In this document: in pieces, positions 35,181 to 49,495 of the stretch
How the letters are laid out: each line of letters begins with the position of its first letter
Position numbering within the stretch: position 1 is the first letter of the stretch
NCBI GenBank assembly: GCA_017590115.1
Contig: JAGGNK010010337.1
Span: 3,733,679-3,797,678, forward strand
DNA length: 64,000 nucleotides
Direction of reading: 5' to 3'
DNA from: Montifringilla adamsi
Lineage: Eukaryota > Chordata > Aves > Passeriformes > Passeridae
Position numbers and translations under genes: made by a program
The notes under the pieces: model-generated
Database searches by the model: none
Seen by the model: only the letters and a program-made list of their open reading frames with translations
Told to the model about the DNA's origin: nothing

Positions 35181-36297
35181 TTTGTGTTTGGTGAAGTGAG
35201 GGAAGATTACTCCATGTTACTGGTTAAGTGAAACCACATATAATGTTGCATTTACTCTTCTCTTTTAAAACGTAAGTACTCAAAGTACAAATCAAACCCA
35301 AAGAACTCACATGGCAGCACAGCAGAATCCCAAGAGAATTTCAGTTGCATTCACAGTCACTCTAATCAAAGTTTAGAGCAAGGCTATGCAGGATTTTCCC
35401 CAAAACATTAAATATACAAGACAGGGGGACAACAAAATTCTGAGCAAATCTGTTTTGGTCAAACAACACAAGAAGGGGCTACTGCTCTCCTCTGTCTGCA
35501 ATAATTATCCAGGCTTTTCTCAAGGTAACTGAAGAGACAACAGCAATCTAGAGCAATCACTAAACTGGAGAAAAGTAAGAAAAGAATTTCCAGGTAAAAT
35601 AAAGCTGCATCAGATTAGAGAAACATAAGAATTTACAGTCGCTCCTTATTGCTGAGTGAACTCCCCAGATGGAAGAATAAATGATAGCAAATAAGGTGCT
35701 CTGGGTGAGATTCACTGCACTTAACTTCAGCCACCTAAAAAATCAAGCAACTTAGCTACAGATCATTATCCTCTGTATTTCTCAAAAGCCAATGGAGATA
35801 TCTGCATCTCTCCAGCAGAGTGAGAGATTCATCTCATCCAAACACCGATGTGAAAATCAAGTCTGTCTCACTTTGGTGATGATAAAGGGAGACCAGGGGA
35901 TTGTCCCAGCCTTGGCATATCAGTTTTATGCAGCTGAAGACAGGTTATATTAAATCACATCTTCATAACTGGTCTGAAGGCAAAGCAAGGAAAACTGGAA
36001 ACAAGGAAGCTGCAAATATCACTGCAGCCTAGCTTCAGGCTACAAACAATCTGCTTCTAAACCAGCCTGTGCCTTGGAGGCTTATCACTGAAATCTTTAA
36101 GAGCTCCTCTTTTCTGTTTCTCCTCTCCCATTCTTTCTACCAGCAAATAAACAGAAGTCAGCCTTACAGACAACCCAAGTATCTTGAAGTCAAGTTATTC
36201 AAGACAGAGCTTCACATTTTAGGGAAATGTTAAAATGTTTTAGTACAGCTCTATTATATTGGCTCTGTGCTCTTAGTAAAACTCCACAATAATTCAA
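35181..36297. repeat. Tandem duplication, copy 2 (1,117 bp)
   Basis: It is nearly identical to copy 1. Differences seen by eye: GTGTGGG to GTGAGGG at the start, one A to G and one lost T near 35484-35492, and GGTTCATT to GCAATCACT near 35553. The two small indels cancel, so the lengths match. Only about one base is shared at the breakpoints. Confidence 0.97.
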
Positions 36298-39200
36298 ATT
36301 ATTACTTCTTTTTTACCTTAAATTAGTGCTACTCTACTCTTTTGTTACAGACAAAGTTACAGTAGGCAGGAGACCAACTCGGATCAAGTCACAACTCTCT
36401 AAACAGCATCAGGGCTGGACCACAAAAAAAAATTCAGGTGTCTCAGTCACCTCCCCTTGATTACTTGAAAGCCTTCAAAACCTCTCAAGGAACAATGTAA
36501 CACTATACAGAAGGGGATTTAAACTATACTTCTCCCAGTGAGTTGCAAAACAAAAATTACTATGTCTTCCTGGTTTTTTTCAGGCCATCTGGTGGTTCAG
36601 GGTGTCACATAAAATAAAAGGCAATAAGCATCCCTCTAAACTTTTGTATTTTTAATAGCAACAACTCTGCCATTAGTGCAAAAGATCTGCAATTTTAAAT
36701 TGTAAGAAACAGGATTGATATCAATTGCTTTCTGCAGAAAAACATGGAACTGTATTAGTAGTTAAAAGAGAAGTCTAGGCATTGTACAAAATCTCCTTAA
36801 AGACAAAGCCTGGTATGTGGAATGTATGATGGCATCACCGCAATACACAGCTGTACCTCCAAAACTAGCAAAGAACTATGAGAATCACATTCAGCTTTTA
36901 CTATGGAGCCACATTTTCAAGGAGCAAGCTGTCATGTGCTCCAGGCAGCCCATCCAATTGCTGTTCAACACTCAGAAACGTGTGTCTGGCTTTCAAGGTA
37001 GTAAGCTGGATAACAATCAGACACATTACAGTGCTAACACAATACACAGGTAAGAAACACCACACATTTTTGATATTAAGTACAAAGCCGTGGTGCTAAA
37101 GGCATGCTGATTTCAAAGATAGTCTCCAGTCAACAACCTGCCCTCACTCCACCTTTACATCATTAGTAGCTCTCCTCAGGCAGTGGACCTAAACCACTCA
37201 GTGCCTTCAGCAGAGGTTTTACACAAGAAAAAAGTGAGCTGACTTCAGGTCGTGTGTCTGTGGCTCATCCTGGCACCTGGAAAGAACAACTTTCAAAGTC
37301 CTCAAACAATTCATCACAGCAAATGCACAAAGCCTGCACTGTGTGGACATCTCTAAACTAATATGTTATGTGAACTATTATTTTTCCCAGCAGAAGCACT
37401 GGTTCGTTACAGGACCTTCTGTCTGGCTACGTTTGTATCTTGTGTAATACAGCAGGGACTTCAAACTGGGTCACGGCCTCAAGGCCAACTGTCAGAATAT
37501 CCAATTACAATCCATAACCACCTACTGAAGAGAGTCACAAAATCAAATTGAGAGCACAATATGCCTAGTAGGAGCTTAGGCATGTGCAGTACTGCAAAAT
37601 GCAGCAATAAGGCTACACAGCTCCTTTGCACTTACATTTCACTTGGGAAAGTCTAATTTCTAGTTTGTGCTTCGATATCAGTGTCTATCCCACAAACAGC
37701 AAATATTAGAGCAGTACAGAGCACATCTAATCTTTTCTGTTTCGTTTCCACAGCATCTAAGTAGCCAAGAGTTACAAAATGGGAAGGGGAAGGAATCATA
37801 TTTATGATCATTTCCAAGGGCAATGTAGCACATCTGCCACAGCCTGAAAACTGTCTATGAGAAGGAGCCCCACATCCAGCAATGCAGAGAAGTGGAGAAA
37901 AACACAGTAAGATGTCACTTAGCCATAGCAGATCCATGCTGGGCATTTTCCTGTGCACTGTTTTTAGCATCAGGCAAATAACTGAGCCCACCCCTAGAGG
38001 AAGTGTTATCCTGCCAAATTACAATGACAATAGAAATTTCGTTCTGTTCTCACAGGGCACTTCAAAGCAGGAGCTGAATGGCTCACTGCACAAATTAATA
38101 TGTATCTATTTGAAAGAATCACTCCACATTACCTCAAATAAACAGTTTAGGTTACCACTCAGGCTAGTTTATGATAGAATTTATTTTTTCCTTCTCAGTT
38201 ATGCATAGTCATTTTGAACCAAAAAAAAAAAAAAAAGAGGAAGAAATTCGCAAAATTATATCCTAGAATTTAAAAACAACAGACTTGCAACTACAGATTT
38301 CTTGGGCTGAGGCACCCATGTAGTTTTGTGCTGGAGCTGAAGCCCTGTAGGATGGAGATGGCTGCTTTGCTCTGTGTAGGTAGCAAGGACAGAAATCTAC
38401 TGCAAGGATTATCTGTTCACATTTCTGTTTCCATGGGGAAACATAAATGGTACTAACTATGTCTAAAGCTCACAGGTGCTGCACAAGGTTTTTGTTTTGG
38501 TTTCACTCAAACTTGTCAATTCCTTCCCAACAGGAAAGCATCTCCAACTCAACACAGAACAAAACCTGGGCTCACGACTTTGTGCAAGACTGAACGTTAC
38601 TGGTCCACTGACAATACATGAGGATTATATCATACACGAAGCAGCTGCAGTGCAGAGAGGATTAAGCATTAAAGATGCCTTTTTCTACACCTGTAGAAGA
38701 CAAGAAAATCTTTGAATTTTGGTAACTTAAGTACAGGACAAAAACACCTGACAGAAATTAATTAATGGAGAGATTTGTCCTGAAGCTCTGACCGTTGCAC
38801 TAATGTCTGTTCCATCAGGATATCAGACATGGCAGAAAGTGACATTCATTCAGAACTTACATCCTTGCCTCTCACAGTGACAGGCATTCCATGTGTCACA
38901 GTGCTTAAACTTTCTATGACCAGAACTAGACAATCACAGTCTCACCACAGAGCCAGAGACTGCAGTCTCATGACCCTCTGTACTGTGTGAAACAGAACAT
39001 ACAGAAAATACCTTGCACCCAGTGCTTAGTAAGAGGTCATCCATGCAAGGCAGAATGTCAGAGCTCATCTAGAAGAGTGCAACTCATCCAAGTGTCCCGT
39101 GGGACCATGTGGTGCCATGGCCATTTGTGCCTGTGAATTCTGGGTAGTAAAGCATTACCACCTCAAATTTGCACACACTTCAAACTGACGTTAAGTGATG

Positions 39201-40028
39201 ACACAAAGAAAAGGAGGGGACAGCTGTGATTCACCTGACCTACAACATTACATCCAAGACCTAGAACTGAAGGGCATCTTCAGCACATGCCTTGGAAAAG
39301 TCACAGATGAACACAGAAGCAAGAATCTCAGAACCCCCTCAAACTGCATCCCAGTCCTACATGTAGCTTTCACAGCACTAAGCAAATCAAAGAGCAGGAG
39401 AAAGGACAGTCAGCAGGATGAGCAGGTGCACGCAGGTGAAATGGTGCTTCCTCCTACTTTGCTGGCTGAAGTCTAAAACACGAGATCCCACTGGGCTCTC
39501 AGGAATTCCCTCATCAAGAAAGAACAGCTAGGTTGGAAAAGGATATTTTGGAAATGCTTTGGTGCTTAACATATTTCATACGGCAACCCTTTGTAGAACA
39601 CTGGTCTATTTATAAGCATGAACTTTAAGGCAACCACACAGACCAGTCTATAGATGACTGTCAGTCCTTGGCATCTTATAAAAAATACTTATGATATAAC
39701 AAAAGTTGAAGAGATAGTCCAAATGGTTACATTTACCTACAATTTCTTCTCTTCTGACTGCTATTCTCTTCCTCTGAAGGGCTGTTTGCACTGAACAAAA
39801 GTGAGTGTTCTGGGATTTATCTCTGAAGGTGTCCTTTTCTGCAGAACACAATTCTCCAGCTCAGAACCAAGAATTGAAATGTGTAAACCTTCCACATGGA
39901 CATCTTATGTAAAATAGCTTTGTGTTTAAATGGGCTTTAGTTTGAACTTCTCCCCTTTCATTTTTCCTTAGCAATTTGCAAGGCTGCATTTTGGTCAAAT
40001 TTCAAGACACACGATATGAATGTGCATT

Positions 40029-40080
40029 ACTGTTGAGTGAAGTCTAAAAAAACTGCTTGTTGATATTAAAAAAGTGAGGG
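40029..40080. repeat. Dispersed repeat fragment, copy A
   Basis: 52 bases beginning ACTGTTGAGTGAAGTCT are about three-quarters identical by eye to 41693-41744, in the same orientation. The family is not recognised. Confidence 0.6.
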
Positions 40081-40323
40081 CTTTTTTTCCCCCCCATGCT
40101 TAACAAGTAATCTGAGATCAATTCCAGCAGTTATAACCTAAAGTGTTAGAAATGCAAAGAGAAAAATCAAGGAAACAAGTGGTGACTGAGTTGCTAAGTT
40201 TCTGATTGAACTGGTAGATTTTCTCACTGCTACGCAAACATCGCCACAGAACAAAAGTAGCTGCAGCTCAGCAGTGCTGATATTAGGATGCCTTATTTTG
40301 CAAAGTTTCAAGTTGTGATCTTG

Positions 40324-40705
40324 ATGTATCACAATGGCTCAGACGGTGGCACCCCTCCAAGTGTCACAGTGCAGCTGTAACAGTGACAGCACTGTAGTAC
40401 TGCACGCTGTGAGAGCTTTAAAATACATAGCTCGATAAAAGCTATAGCATAGCTGTAGTCAGAGAGAGTTCAGGGTGAACTAACCCTCATTTCTGGGCAG
40501 GATTTGTGGATTGCAAGTTTCCTCTGTGCTGCAACTGTTGTACTTGAGTTAACCCACTTGTATCTGGTTCAACTGTGCCGACTTGCACTGTACTGTAGTG
40601 CAAGCGCACGTCTAATAAAACTCCTGTGGGTCATGTGCCTTGTCTTGTCTGTCTGTCTCAGTCTGTGCCTATTGCTACAGGGACTCATACTCACCACTGT
40701 GTGAG
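40324..40705 (+). mobile_element. Possible solo LTR-like segment
   Basis: A TATA-like TTTAAAATACATAGCTCGAT at about 40418 is followed some 190 bases on by TCTAATAAAACTCCTGTGG (AATAAA near 40614), then a TGTCTGTC-rich stretch. This promoter, poly(A) signal and GU-rich order is what an LTR's U3-R-U5 would show. No inverted TG/CA ends or target duplication could be fixed, and no known family was matched, so this stays tentative. Confidence 0.3.
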
Positions 40706-41692
40706 GGTCTGAACGGGGTAACTCTAGAGCTCCTGCTCAGATACAAGGGTTGGGTCATTTGAGCACCTAGAAAAGGAGTAAAAAGTGGTAACATCCTCAC
40801 ATTCACACTGATGCCATTTGCAGCCACCATTGCCCTCTGCCTCATACAATATAGTTCTGTGAACTAACAGGACCCCTTTCAAAGAAGAAAACAGACAGAT
40901 GACAGAGCTGTGACAAAAGATGAAACCAAGCAATAAAAAAAACCAGACCAAAAAATTCCCATGATTCAGACTTCAAACACAAACCATAGAGAGGTGTGTG
41001 CACCAAAGGCAAGTCACATTTTCCCAGAAGGGCTGATGAAACACAATGCTCTTCCCCAAGGTTGGCTGTGCATGGCTGGGCTGGTGTTAACTTCCAATGG
41101 TAAGTGAAACTATTGAATACTAAAGAAAAACAATTCAAAAAAACACCACAACAAACCCCAAACAAGCTGAAAACCACAAACTGCACCCTCAGTCTCATCC
41201 ACATGGCTAAACCATTAGTCTGACTTCTGCCAAGCAGGACCAAGTGGTTCAGCTTTTCCTATTTCTTAAGGGCTAGGAAAAGATCAGGAACTTCAGTCAT
41301 ATCACCCTGTCAAGAAACTTATGCAAAGTAATGAACCAAATAACGTGTACCAGATAGGATACATTAATTTTTTCCACAGGTAAGCAATAGCTAGGGAGAC
41401 CAGGACCATAGGAATAACAACTCTATTCTTTCAGCTGTATTTTTTGAAGCAAGAGTTCACTGAGGGTCATATTTCACTAAGAGTTCTGAAAAAAGTAAGC
41501 AAATGGTCAATAGTGGCTACGAAAGAAAGAGTGGGAGAACAGGCTTTGCCAGCTATAATTAAAAACAAGTATTATACCATTAAGAATTAAAAATGGTCAG
41601 GAAGAGAATCAAATCAGACAGCCTCAAAAGGAAAGTGCCTATAAGGCAGGATTGGATCTGCTTCTCCAATCATCATTTCAAAATCATACATG

Positions 41693-41744
41693 ACTGTTGA
41701 GTGAGGTCTGGGGAAATTGCTTCTTGATATTAAGCAAAGGAAGA
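41693..41744. repeat. Dispersed repeat fragment, copy B
   Basis: Second copy of the 52-base fragment at 40029-40080, sharing ACTGTTGAGTGA and CTTGATATTAA. Similarity stops abruptly on both sides. Confidence 0.6.
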
Positions 41745-44700
41745 GTTCTGCCATCAATATGTGTTAAAACCAAAGGCGAGTTTGCTTAGACGGAAACAGT
41801 TTTTGACATCACTTCTGGTGCAGAACAGAGGTGCTGGGCAAGACGTAAAGCATAGCTTGAAAACTTTTACCTTTTTTTATCTGCATGATCAAATTTTACC
41901 CTATTCTCTATTACTTTTATTCACAGAACTATTTCATTACAAACCCATAATTCTTGTTGGAAAAAAACAAAGCTGTTAAATTTCAATAGCAAGCTGGCAA
42001 AATATGAGCACTTCAAGCAATACACAGGGTGAAACAGACCCCAGGCCTGGGTGGCACGGAGCAGATTATGGGTGTGCAAACACACCTTTTACACGTTCAG
42101 GCCAGGTAGTCAGAAAATAACCTTGCTGTAGCACAGCTTCTTCACATTTCTACCTTCACCCTCCTCAGCGGTCAGATATCCATATATTCATCCTTCACAG
42201 CCTTCTTAGCTAATCTTCCCTAGAAGTGCACAAGGCAAAGAGAGAAACACTGGCAGAATCTGGGATGCCACTGGGTGGGAAGTGACACCATTTCAGTTGT
42301 TCTGATTAGGAAAGGCAAACAACATCCCTTACACATAAGGTTCAAGGTACATTTTGGGGACACCTCACCAATGTGCCTCCATGCGTAGAAGATGCATCTA
42401 AATTCTGAATTGGGGGTAGCTCCTTAAGCAGAGGGAATATATCAAGTCAGTCCTTGGAAGAAAGGCAAGCACAAACCAGTGTCCTGAGATGAAAAATTCC
42501 CGCAATCAATGCTGTGAGATGTTTTCTGAAAATTTCTGCTCTTATACATTTTTTGGGTGCTGGCAAATTAGCTATACTGGAAACAGCATTCATGCATCAG
42601 GTGCAGAGATCCAAGGCTTGAAAGTAAAATTATCTTTGGCACAGCAACAGGGACAACAGCTGATGGGCAGAGGGATTCAGAGGCACCATGCCAGCTCCAG
42701 AAGGTTGGAGACCAGAATGGACAATGCAAGCTGGGTCCCTGAGATGCCGTTCAGCACTTTCCCATCTGATCCTCTGCATAACCTCAGGGAGAAGAAGAAA
42801 CTAGCTGGACTGAAGACAAATATCTGATACCATTTTGGAAGGATTATATCTACCAGAGACAGAGAATAACAAAGTATTCTTCAAAATAAAAAATATAAAC
42901 AAAACAAATACTTCTATCTCTGAAATAATATTGACCAAATTAAGAATTCAGGAGCTTTGCTCTCCTCACTTTGGAGGAAAGTGAAACACTGGAAATGTGA
43001 GGTCTCCATACACTGGCCTAACTGCTCTTTCCTGTGTCCATGCAGAAAGCCAGTTTCTTCCATTTTATATTTGGCACGAGACTAATTACGCAGCAGCAGC
43101 AGATAAAAAAGGCAGCCTGGAATGAAAGGGAGACAGAAAAGGATTAGGTAGATTTTAAAGCCACATTTGGCTGTATAACAAATATATATCATTACTCACA
43201 GAGAAAAAGCAATAGCATGAAAACCTTTAAAGTGATGGATAATAATACTAAGAAAATAGCATAAAAGACCAAAAATCCAATCAAGCCCAAACTTCTGGTA
43301 AAATAGCAAGATTCAGTATGCAGCAGGAAAAGCAATAGATGACAAAGTAGCTCTCACTAACCTGCAACAGGAATATGAGAGGAGCTGAATTTAGTCTTTA
43401 CACTGCTGGAAAATAGAACAACCAAATATGAAAATTACAAAGCCAGACAATATTGAGATGTTTTCTTAAATCACTTTGAAATGGTTTTTTCTCTGATTTT
43501 ATAATAACTTAAGGCCTGCTGAACACCAGTCATAAAAATATTCCTTGTACAGTACAGCTAAGAGATCCCTACTTTTCAGGCTCACTTACTAACAGAGCTG
43601 TAGTTCTGTTCATGGGTGAACCAAAATGCAATTCTCATGATTCTGGAAAATGAACTCCATCTCAGTGAGACCCAATATATGGAGGTTTCTTAAATCTATT
43701 CAGGAAGAGATGAAGCAAGAATAAGAATTTTAAGCATCCAATCAACCTAGAAGAAGTGATTCATATTCCAAATTAATCTAAAGATTTAAAAATGCTTGGA
43801 TTCCCTAAATCAGAGCCTTTTAATTTTTTTAATTTTTTTTTTTCTTAGGGAGGAGGCATTATCAGCATTTTAAAGCTCTCTGTAATAATTACTGGCACAG
43901 AAAGGTTAAAAATAAAGAACATAATCTTTACTTTAAAATACTACAAAGGATACAAGAACCATCCAGGCTAAAGAATTTCAAGATGACCACACCTACTCAT
44001 GTGTCTTTTTTGTTTTTTCCTTTGGTCCAAAAAACAGATATTAAAAAGGATTAGAACACAAGTGGCAATACTACCCTTAATATTTGTGTTTGCAAAATAT
44101 TTCTATGTACACATACAGACATGAATTCCACATATAACTAGGGATGTTTGCTTAACAGATTTCATGCTTTCAGACCCCGCATTGATAGCTACAACATGAT
44201 TTGTAGCACAACACAATTTCTATCTCTGCACACATCCCTCTGCAGATGCTCACTGGTGTTTTGGAGTACCTGAGTTTCTATAAGTGGGACTCAACTTGCC
44301 TTAGCCCAGAACATCCACGGTGTATGTACCTGTACATGCACGTAGCCATCCTTCACAGAGGAATCTAAATCATCTCACACTCCAGGGACAAACAGGCTGT
44401 TTTAGAGTGGGGTTCATCTCACCCAAAGCAAATATCTGAAGTCAAAAGAATCCTTCTACCAGCACCCTTTTACCCATCTCTTCCTCTCCACTGCCTACAG
44501 ACAGCTGACTAGCTCAGGCAGAGCTTAAAGTTAAAACAGACAGACCTTGCCCAAAAGCCCAGCCCAACCTGCTTTATGAACTTATCGCCAGGAGACACCG
44601 AGCTTTCTGAAACATAAGGATGCTTCCCAGGCAAAATCAGAAACCCACTGAGATTTCAACTGTCCCCCAAATCTTTAAACAATTTTGAACATACTTATGT

Positions 44701-45243
44701 AACCTGATAGTCCAAAATGTCATCTATGTACAGAAAATTGTGAACGTTGTGCACCTAACAAAACCTTCTCCCCAAAACCAAGATGGTGAGCTCTGCTTTA
44801 GGAGCCCCTTCAGCAAGCACCAAGCTGTGTCTTCCTAGTTTTACTGCATCTTTGGCACCTAGTTCATGCAAGCATACACCAAAGGGATTTCCCAAGCTTT
44901 TTCAGCTACCAATTGTTACCAATTTCTGCATGAGAATGCCTATTATTACAGAGGAAACACGATACCTTGGAGTAACTTCTTAAGAAATGGGAATAATTCT
45001 TATGTTTGAGTAGTAACTGTTGCTTTGAAAACTTTAAATCACTGTGTTGAAATATGGTTTGAATACTTTCAGTTGCTCTGATTTTCAACACCTTCTCTCC
45101 TAGCCAGCGTGTCTTGCTGAAAGGTTGCTCATGGAATTGTTTACTTTCCAGCATGAAAGGTTATCTTTTTCAGAAATTTCTTAGGAAGTCTTTCTGATTA
45201 ATTAGTCTACAGTTCCCACAGCACTTCATTGAATTCAATTCTT

Positions 45244-45244
<1 letters not shown>

Positions 45245-45272
<28 letters not shown>
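45245..45272. repeat. Poly(T) tract, T28
   Basis: An uninterrupted homopolymer inside the SERGEF intron. On the minus strand, which is the sense strand of SERGEF, it is poly(A). Confidence 0.9.
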
Positions 45273-45278
<6 letters not shown>

Positions 45279-48200
45279 GGTGTTGTGGGTTTTTTAGCTT
45301 GGTTAGAGTTTTTTATGTGTTTTAGAAAGCTCCCAAAGCTATCTCAGGCAGAAATATTTCTTGCTCTCTCTGCAAAAGATGATTTTTGGATGCTTTTGCT
45401 ACTGAGAAATTTTCTTGGTTCTCCAGGGGACAATTAAACAATGACAACATTGTATTCAGCCCAAAGAATAATTCTATTTTTGAAAGTTTCATTTGACTAA
45501 ACATGATACTGACCACAACTTTCTATCCACAAGGCAATGTAATTCAAGTTCAGCCTCATGTCCGTGTGCACTGGCTCAACCCAGGTCCCAGGAGGTGCAA
45601 AAACTCCTTAGCTGGCAATGTGATTAGGTAACCAGTTCTCCTTCAGGCTGACTACATGGATGGATTCAAAGCTGCTTCTCCAACTGGTAATCAGCAAAGG
45701 TCTTAATAGGATTTAAGAAGCAAAGGCAAGCCTTGGTGGGAAAGGCAAAGTGGACCAATTTCTTATCCTTGAAATGAAAAAAGAAGCCATGAGGAAAAAA
45801 GTTTGCGTGCAACTGAAAGCAAACCCCTGAGTCATGACTAATTCCTTCATTTCCAGCTCTCTGTTTCCGTTACTGACGCTTTGCTCCTTTTAGCCCTGCA
45901 ATTCCAAACTTTGTCATTATAGAGGGAGAATTGCCCTGCACAAAGCACAACTATAATCCTCCTTCCTAAACTCTGAAGGGATCTGGTCAGACTTTCCCTG
46001 TGACAAATGCCAGAAACCATCCCAAGAAGCAGCAGACAGCAGGGGACTAAACCTCTGAGTGCAGCATTACGAGCTAAAGGCTACTCACTGACTGTGCTCT
46101 TTCTATATTTCCCCACCTCATTTTAACTACTTTAGGTTGTTATTCTTTAGGCCAAGGGTCTACTGCATGGTCTCACCTCACCTTGAGCCTGTGGATGTTA
46201 TGTAATGAAAATAAATAATGAAAAAGCTCTTAAAATCTCTTTTGTATTTAATCATCCATGGGTTTAGATTCACAGTGCTTGGTAAATCTGGAACTTGAGA
46301 AAAGAAGTGAATAAAAACCCTGAAGGGAAGGTGTTATTTGGTTCACCTGTGTATTTGGAATACACTTGAAAAAATGACCAGTTAAATTTAACATGAGACA
46401 TAATGCACTTAATTCTACTTTCTCACATGGTGACTGATATGAAACAAACCCATATTCCTTTATGCAGTTATGAAAAGAACTTAAGGAAGGAATCATCAAG
46501 GCAAAGGTGACATACATAGGCCTGCTTTTAAAGAGTTATTTCCTGGAAAATGCTCCTCAGTTCTTTTTTTTTCCCCATCTATAGTCCAGGGATATTTGAC
46601 TATCCCAGGGAACATTTTAAAAGTTCACGATTTACAAGAATAATTCATACAACATCCTTAAATCATTGGCCATTCAGGACAGAGAAAAGAAAATAATACA
46701 GAGTGAAAGCAGAACTCAGTTAAGTACAGTGAAGCCATGCTAAAAGCCTTTTGAGGGCTCCTGAATGCATATGGGATCTGTTGAGACAAAAAGCTATTGC
46801 TAGGAGTCAGCGTTGATTTCCACATTTGTGCTGCACAGACCCTGGGGATTAAGTGAAGCACAGAATTCCGGAGTCAGGAGAAGAGTAGCATCCTGTGAGC
46901 GTGACACTTCTGCCTCTCTGGAAAGCTACAGCTCACAGGGCTGTAAAAGGCATCTTACTTCTTTTTTTATGGAGCCAATATCATCTATGAACTGAGATTA
47001 TTTTTAATCCATTTTGGCACTTAGTTCTTGCCTTCCACTTTCTGTGTCCAGCACCTCTTTCCCCCTAAAAAGAAATCTTTTGTCCCCTCTCCCTGCTGCC
47101 CTCATCCACACAACATTTCTGCAGACCCTGGCATGAAGACAGCATTAGCTGCAAATGTATCAGTGCAACAGAGAATCTGCCTGGTACCTGCTCACCAACA
47201 GTGCCTCTTTCAATCTTTCTTTGCCAATAAAGGATTTTAGGGGATTGCAGGAGGTTTACTTTCTGTGCAGGAGGCTAAGAGCTGCGCTGTGTAACTATAG
47301 CGACAGCTACTGTGAAAGCTCTTGATTTTTATTGACATGCCATGCAACACCCTGTGGAAAAATTTATACAATTAGAGAAACAGAAAATTAAACATCCTAA
47401 AGGCCAAAGGAAAATATTGTGGTGATCTGCATCTCTATGCATTGCTTAAATACTTCCTCGTGATAATTTGCTTCTTTTACTGTATAGCAGCAACATTAAA
47501 ATAGCATTTTAAAATTCGCAGTTTCAACAGTGATTTAAGCCTCCACAACGCCAAAACAGAAGATACACTTGCAATCAGCTCAGAAAACACTGTAGCACAT
47601 TGCTGTATTTGACTAAGATTCATCACCGGGAAACTGACACTACATAAATGGAGAGAAGAATAAGGTGCACACATTTTTTCATAGAGTAACAAACATTTGC
47701 ATAGGGATATACTGAATTATTCATCTCTGACAGACAAGACAAAAGACACATCTTTCTAAAAGGTATTTCTCTATCCAAAGGATATGCATTTTAAAGGATT
47801 TTCCTGCACTCACAGCAGCTGAGAACTGTGTGAAAACGATACTGAGATCCTTTGTCCCAGTCTTAAGAGTTCTGTGACTTGATAGACAAGTTTGACATTG
47901 CAAATCCAACAGAACAGTTTCAAGCTCACAGCAAAATATGAATATGCTGCAGTCTGAAATTGCCTCAAATATCCTGGAAAGTTACCAAATCGCTTACGTG
48001 GAGCTTGAAAATGCCACCTCTAAATGTGCTTCCAAGGCCATGATCCACCGTGCTGGAAAACTGATCCTTGCTAATGGCCACCATTTATAGCCTTAACCTT
48101 TACTGCATTGCTTCAGTTCTCTCCAACAGCTTAAACAATATTAATCAAAAACACTTCTAAAGATTTTAGCAATTACCACCAGACTGAGAACTAGACCTGC

Positions 48201-49495
48201 AAAAACCTTGACCTTATTGACAAAGTGGATTTGCATGGTCGCAGGAATTGCCAGATTTGCAGTCAAGGAATGGGACCAAAACACTTTACCCCAGCTGCCA
48301 ATTCTCATTTCCTGCTCTGCTGTTGTGATGTATTTCTCTAAAGAAGCACAATAATCACAACTACTTTTTTATTTTAATCATCATCCAAAAGAAAAATATT
48401 TAATAGCCTGGTTTAGGGAAAATACTGAGCTGTTAATACAGCTCTACTGAATCTAACACTCTTGCAGTACACAATGCAATCCTGGCAGCCTGGAAAGGAT
48501 GAAAATGATGTGTTGCTATGGAAACAGGAAGGCACATGTTTAGGTTGCTCATCCCTGAAGAGCTGCCCCACCAGTATCTTTAAAGTCTGCTAATAAAATT
48601 TTAATCAATTATTAGAATAAAGTGAATTTTACCTCCTGTTGGACACTAGAATCTTGGCTTACATATTGTCAAGTTCTTTTAATGTTCCCTGCATCCAGCT
48701 ATACCCTACAACATGAATAATTAATTTATTCAAAACAATGTTAACATACACTTTTCTAGTTCAGCTACTTAAATTGTTATTCTACACAGCAATAGATACC
48801 AGCTTCCCAAATTAAATTCCTGTGCATGTACGAAGCTGTTTTTTAATTTATTAATCGACATGCCATACCTCCTCCCCCTTCAAAAAAAGCAACAATATCA
48901 ACTCAATAAATCAGGCCTGTGATTATTACTGGCTTGAGACCATTGACCATGGATATGCCCATTAAGAATGTGACAATTAGTCCAGTGCCAGTGTTGTCAC
49001 TCACCAGACACCCTACACATTTGCTGTTTCCTAGAAATTATAGCTTCCACCTAACCATGACACACCTGCAGACAGATCTTTCAAAACACTGGGGCTTACA
49101 AAGTAAAAATGCATTTCCAGACAGCCAAACAGAAAACAGGCCAAGTTATTTGCTGGCAAATATCCACTTATTTCACTATTATCATAGCAGAGCATCTGGC
49201 TCCAAACATGCAACCACTAATTATCTGTACAGTTAACTATGTCAGTACACTTATTTGCTATTATACTGGGAAATCAATAAGCAAGACTTGGTCAATGCTA
49301 CTACTAATCTATTAAATCATTCTTTATAAATAACTAAGTACAATGTTAAGACTACCAGTACAGTAATAAACAGTTAACAAGCTCTGTATTCTGGATCACA
49401 AAACAGCAAAGCAAAGCTGAAAAGACAAGAAATCCATACTGTGAACAAGCACGTGCAGTTTTTTGGTTTGTTTTTTTTCAACTACATTTGAAACA

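Noticed and set aside
48990..49213. Minus-strand frame ending at a GTGAGT donor
   Set aside because: The encoded peptide shows no RCC1 pattern, and the stop precedes the donor in that frame.
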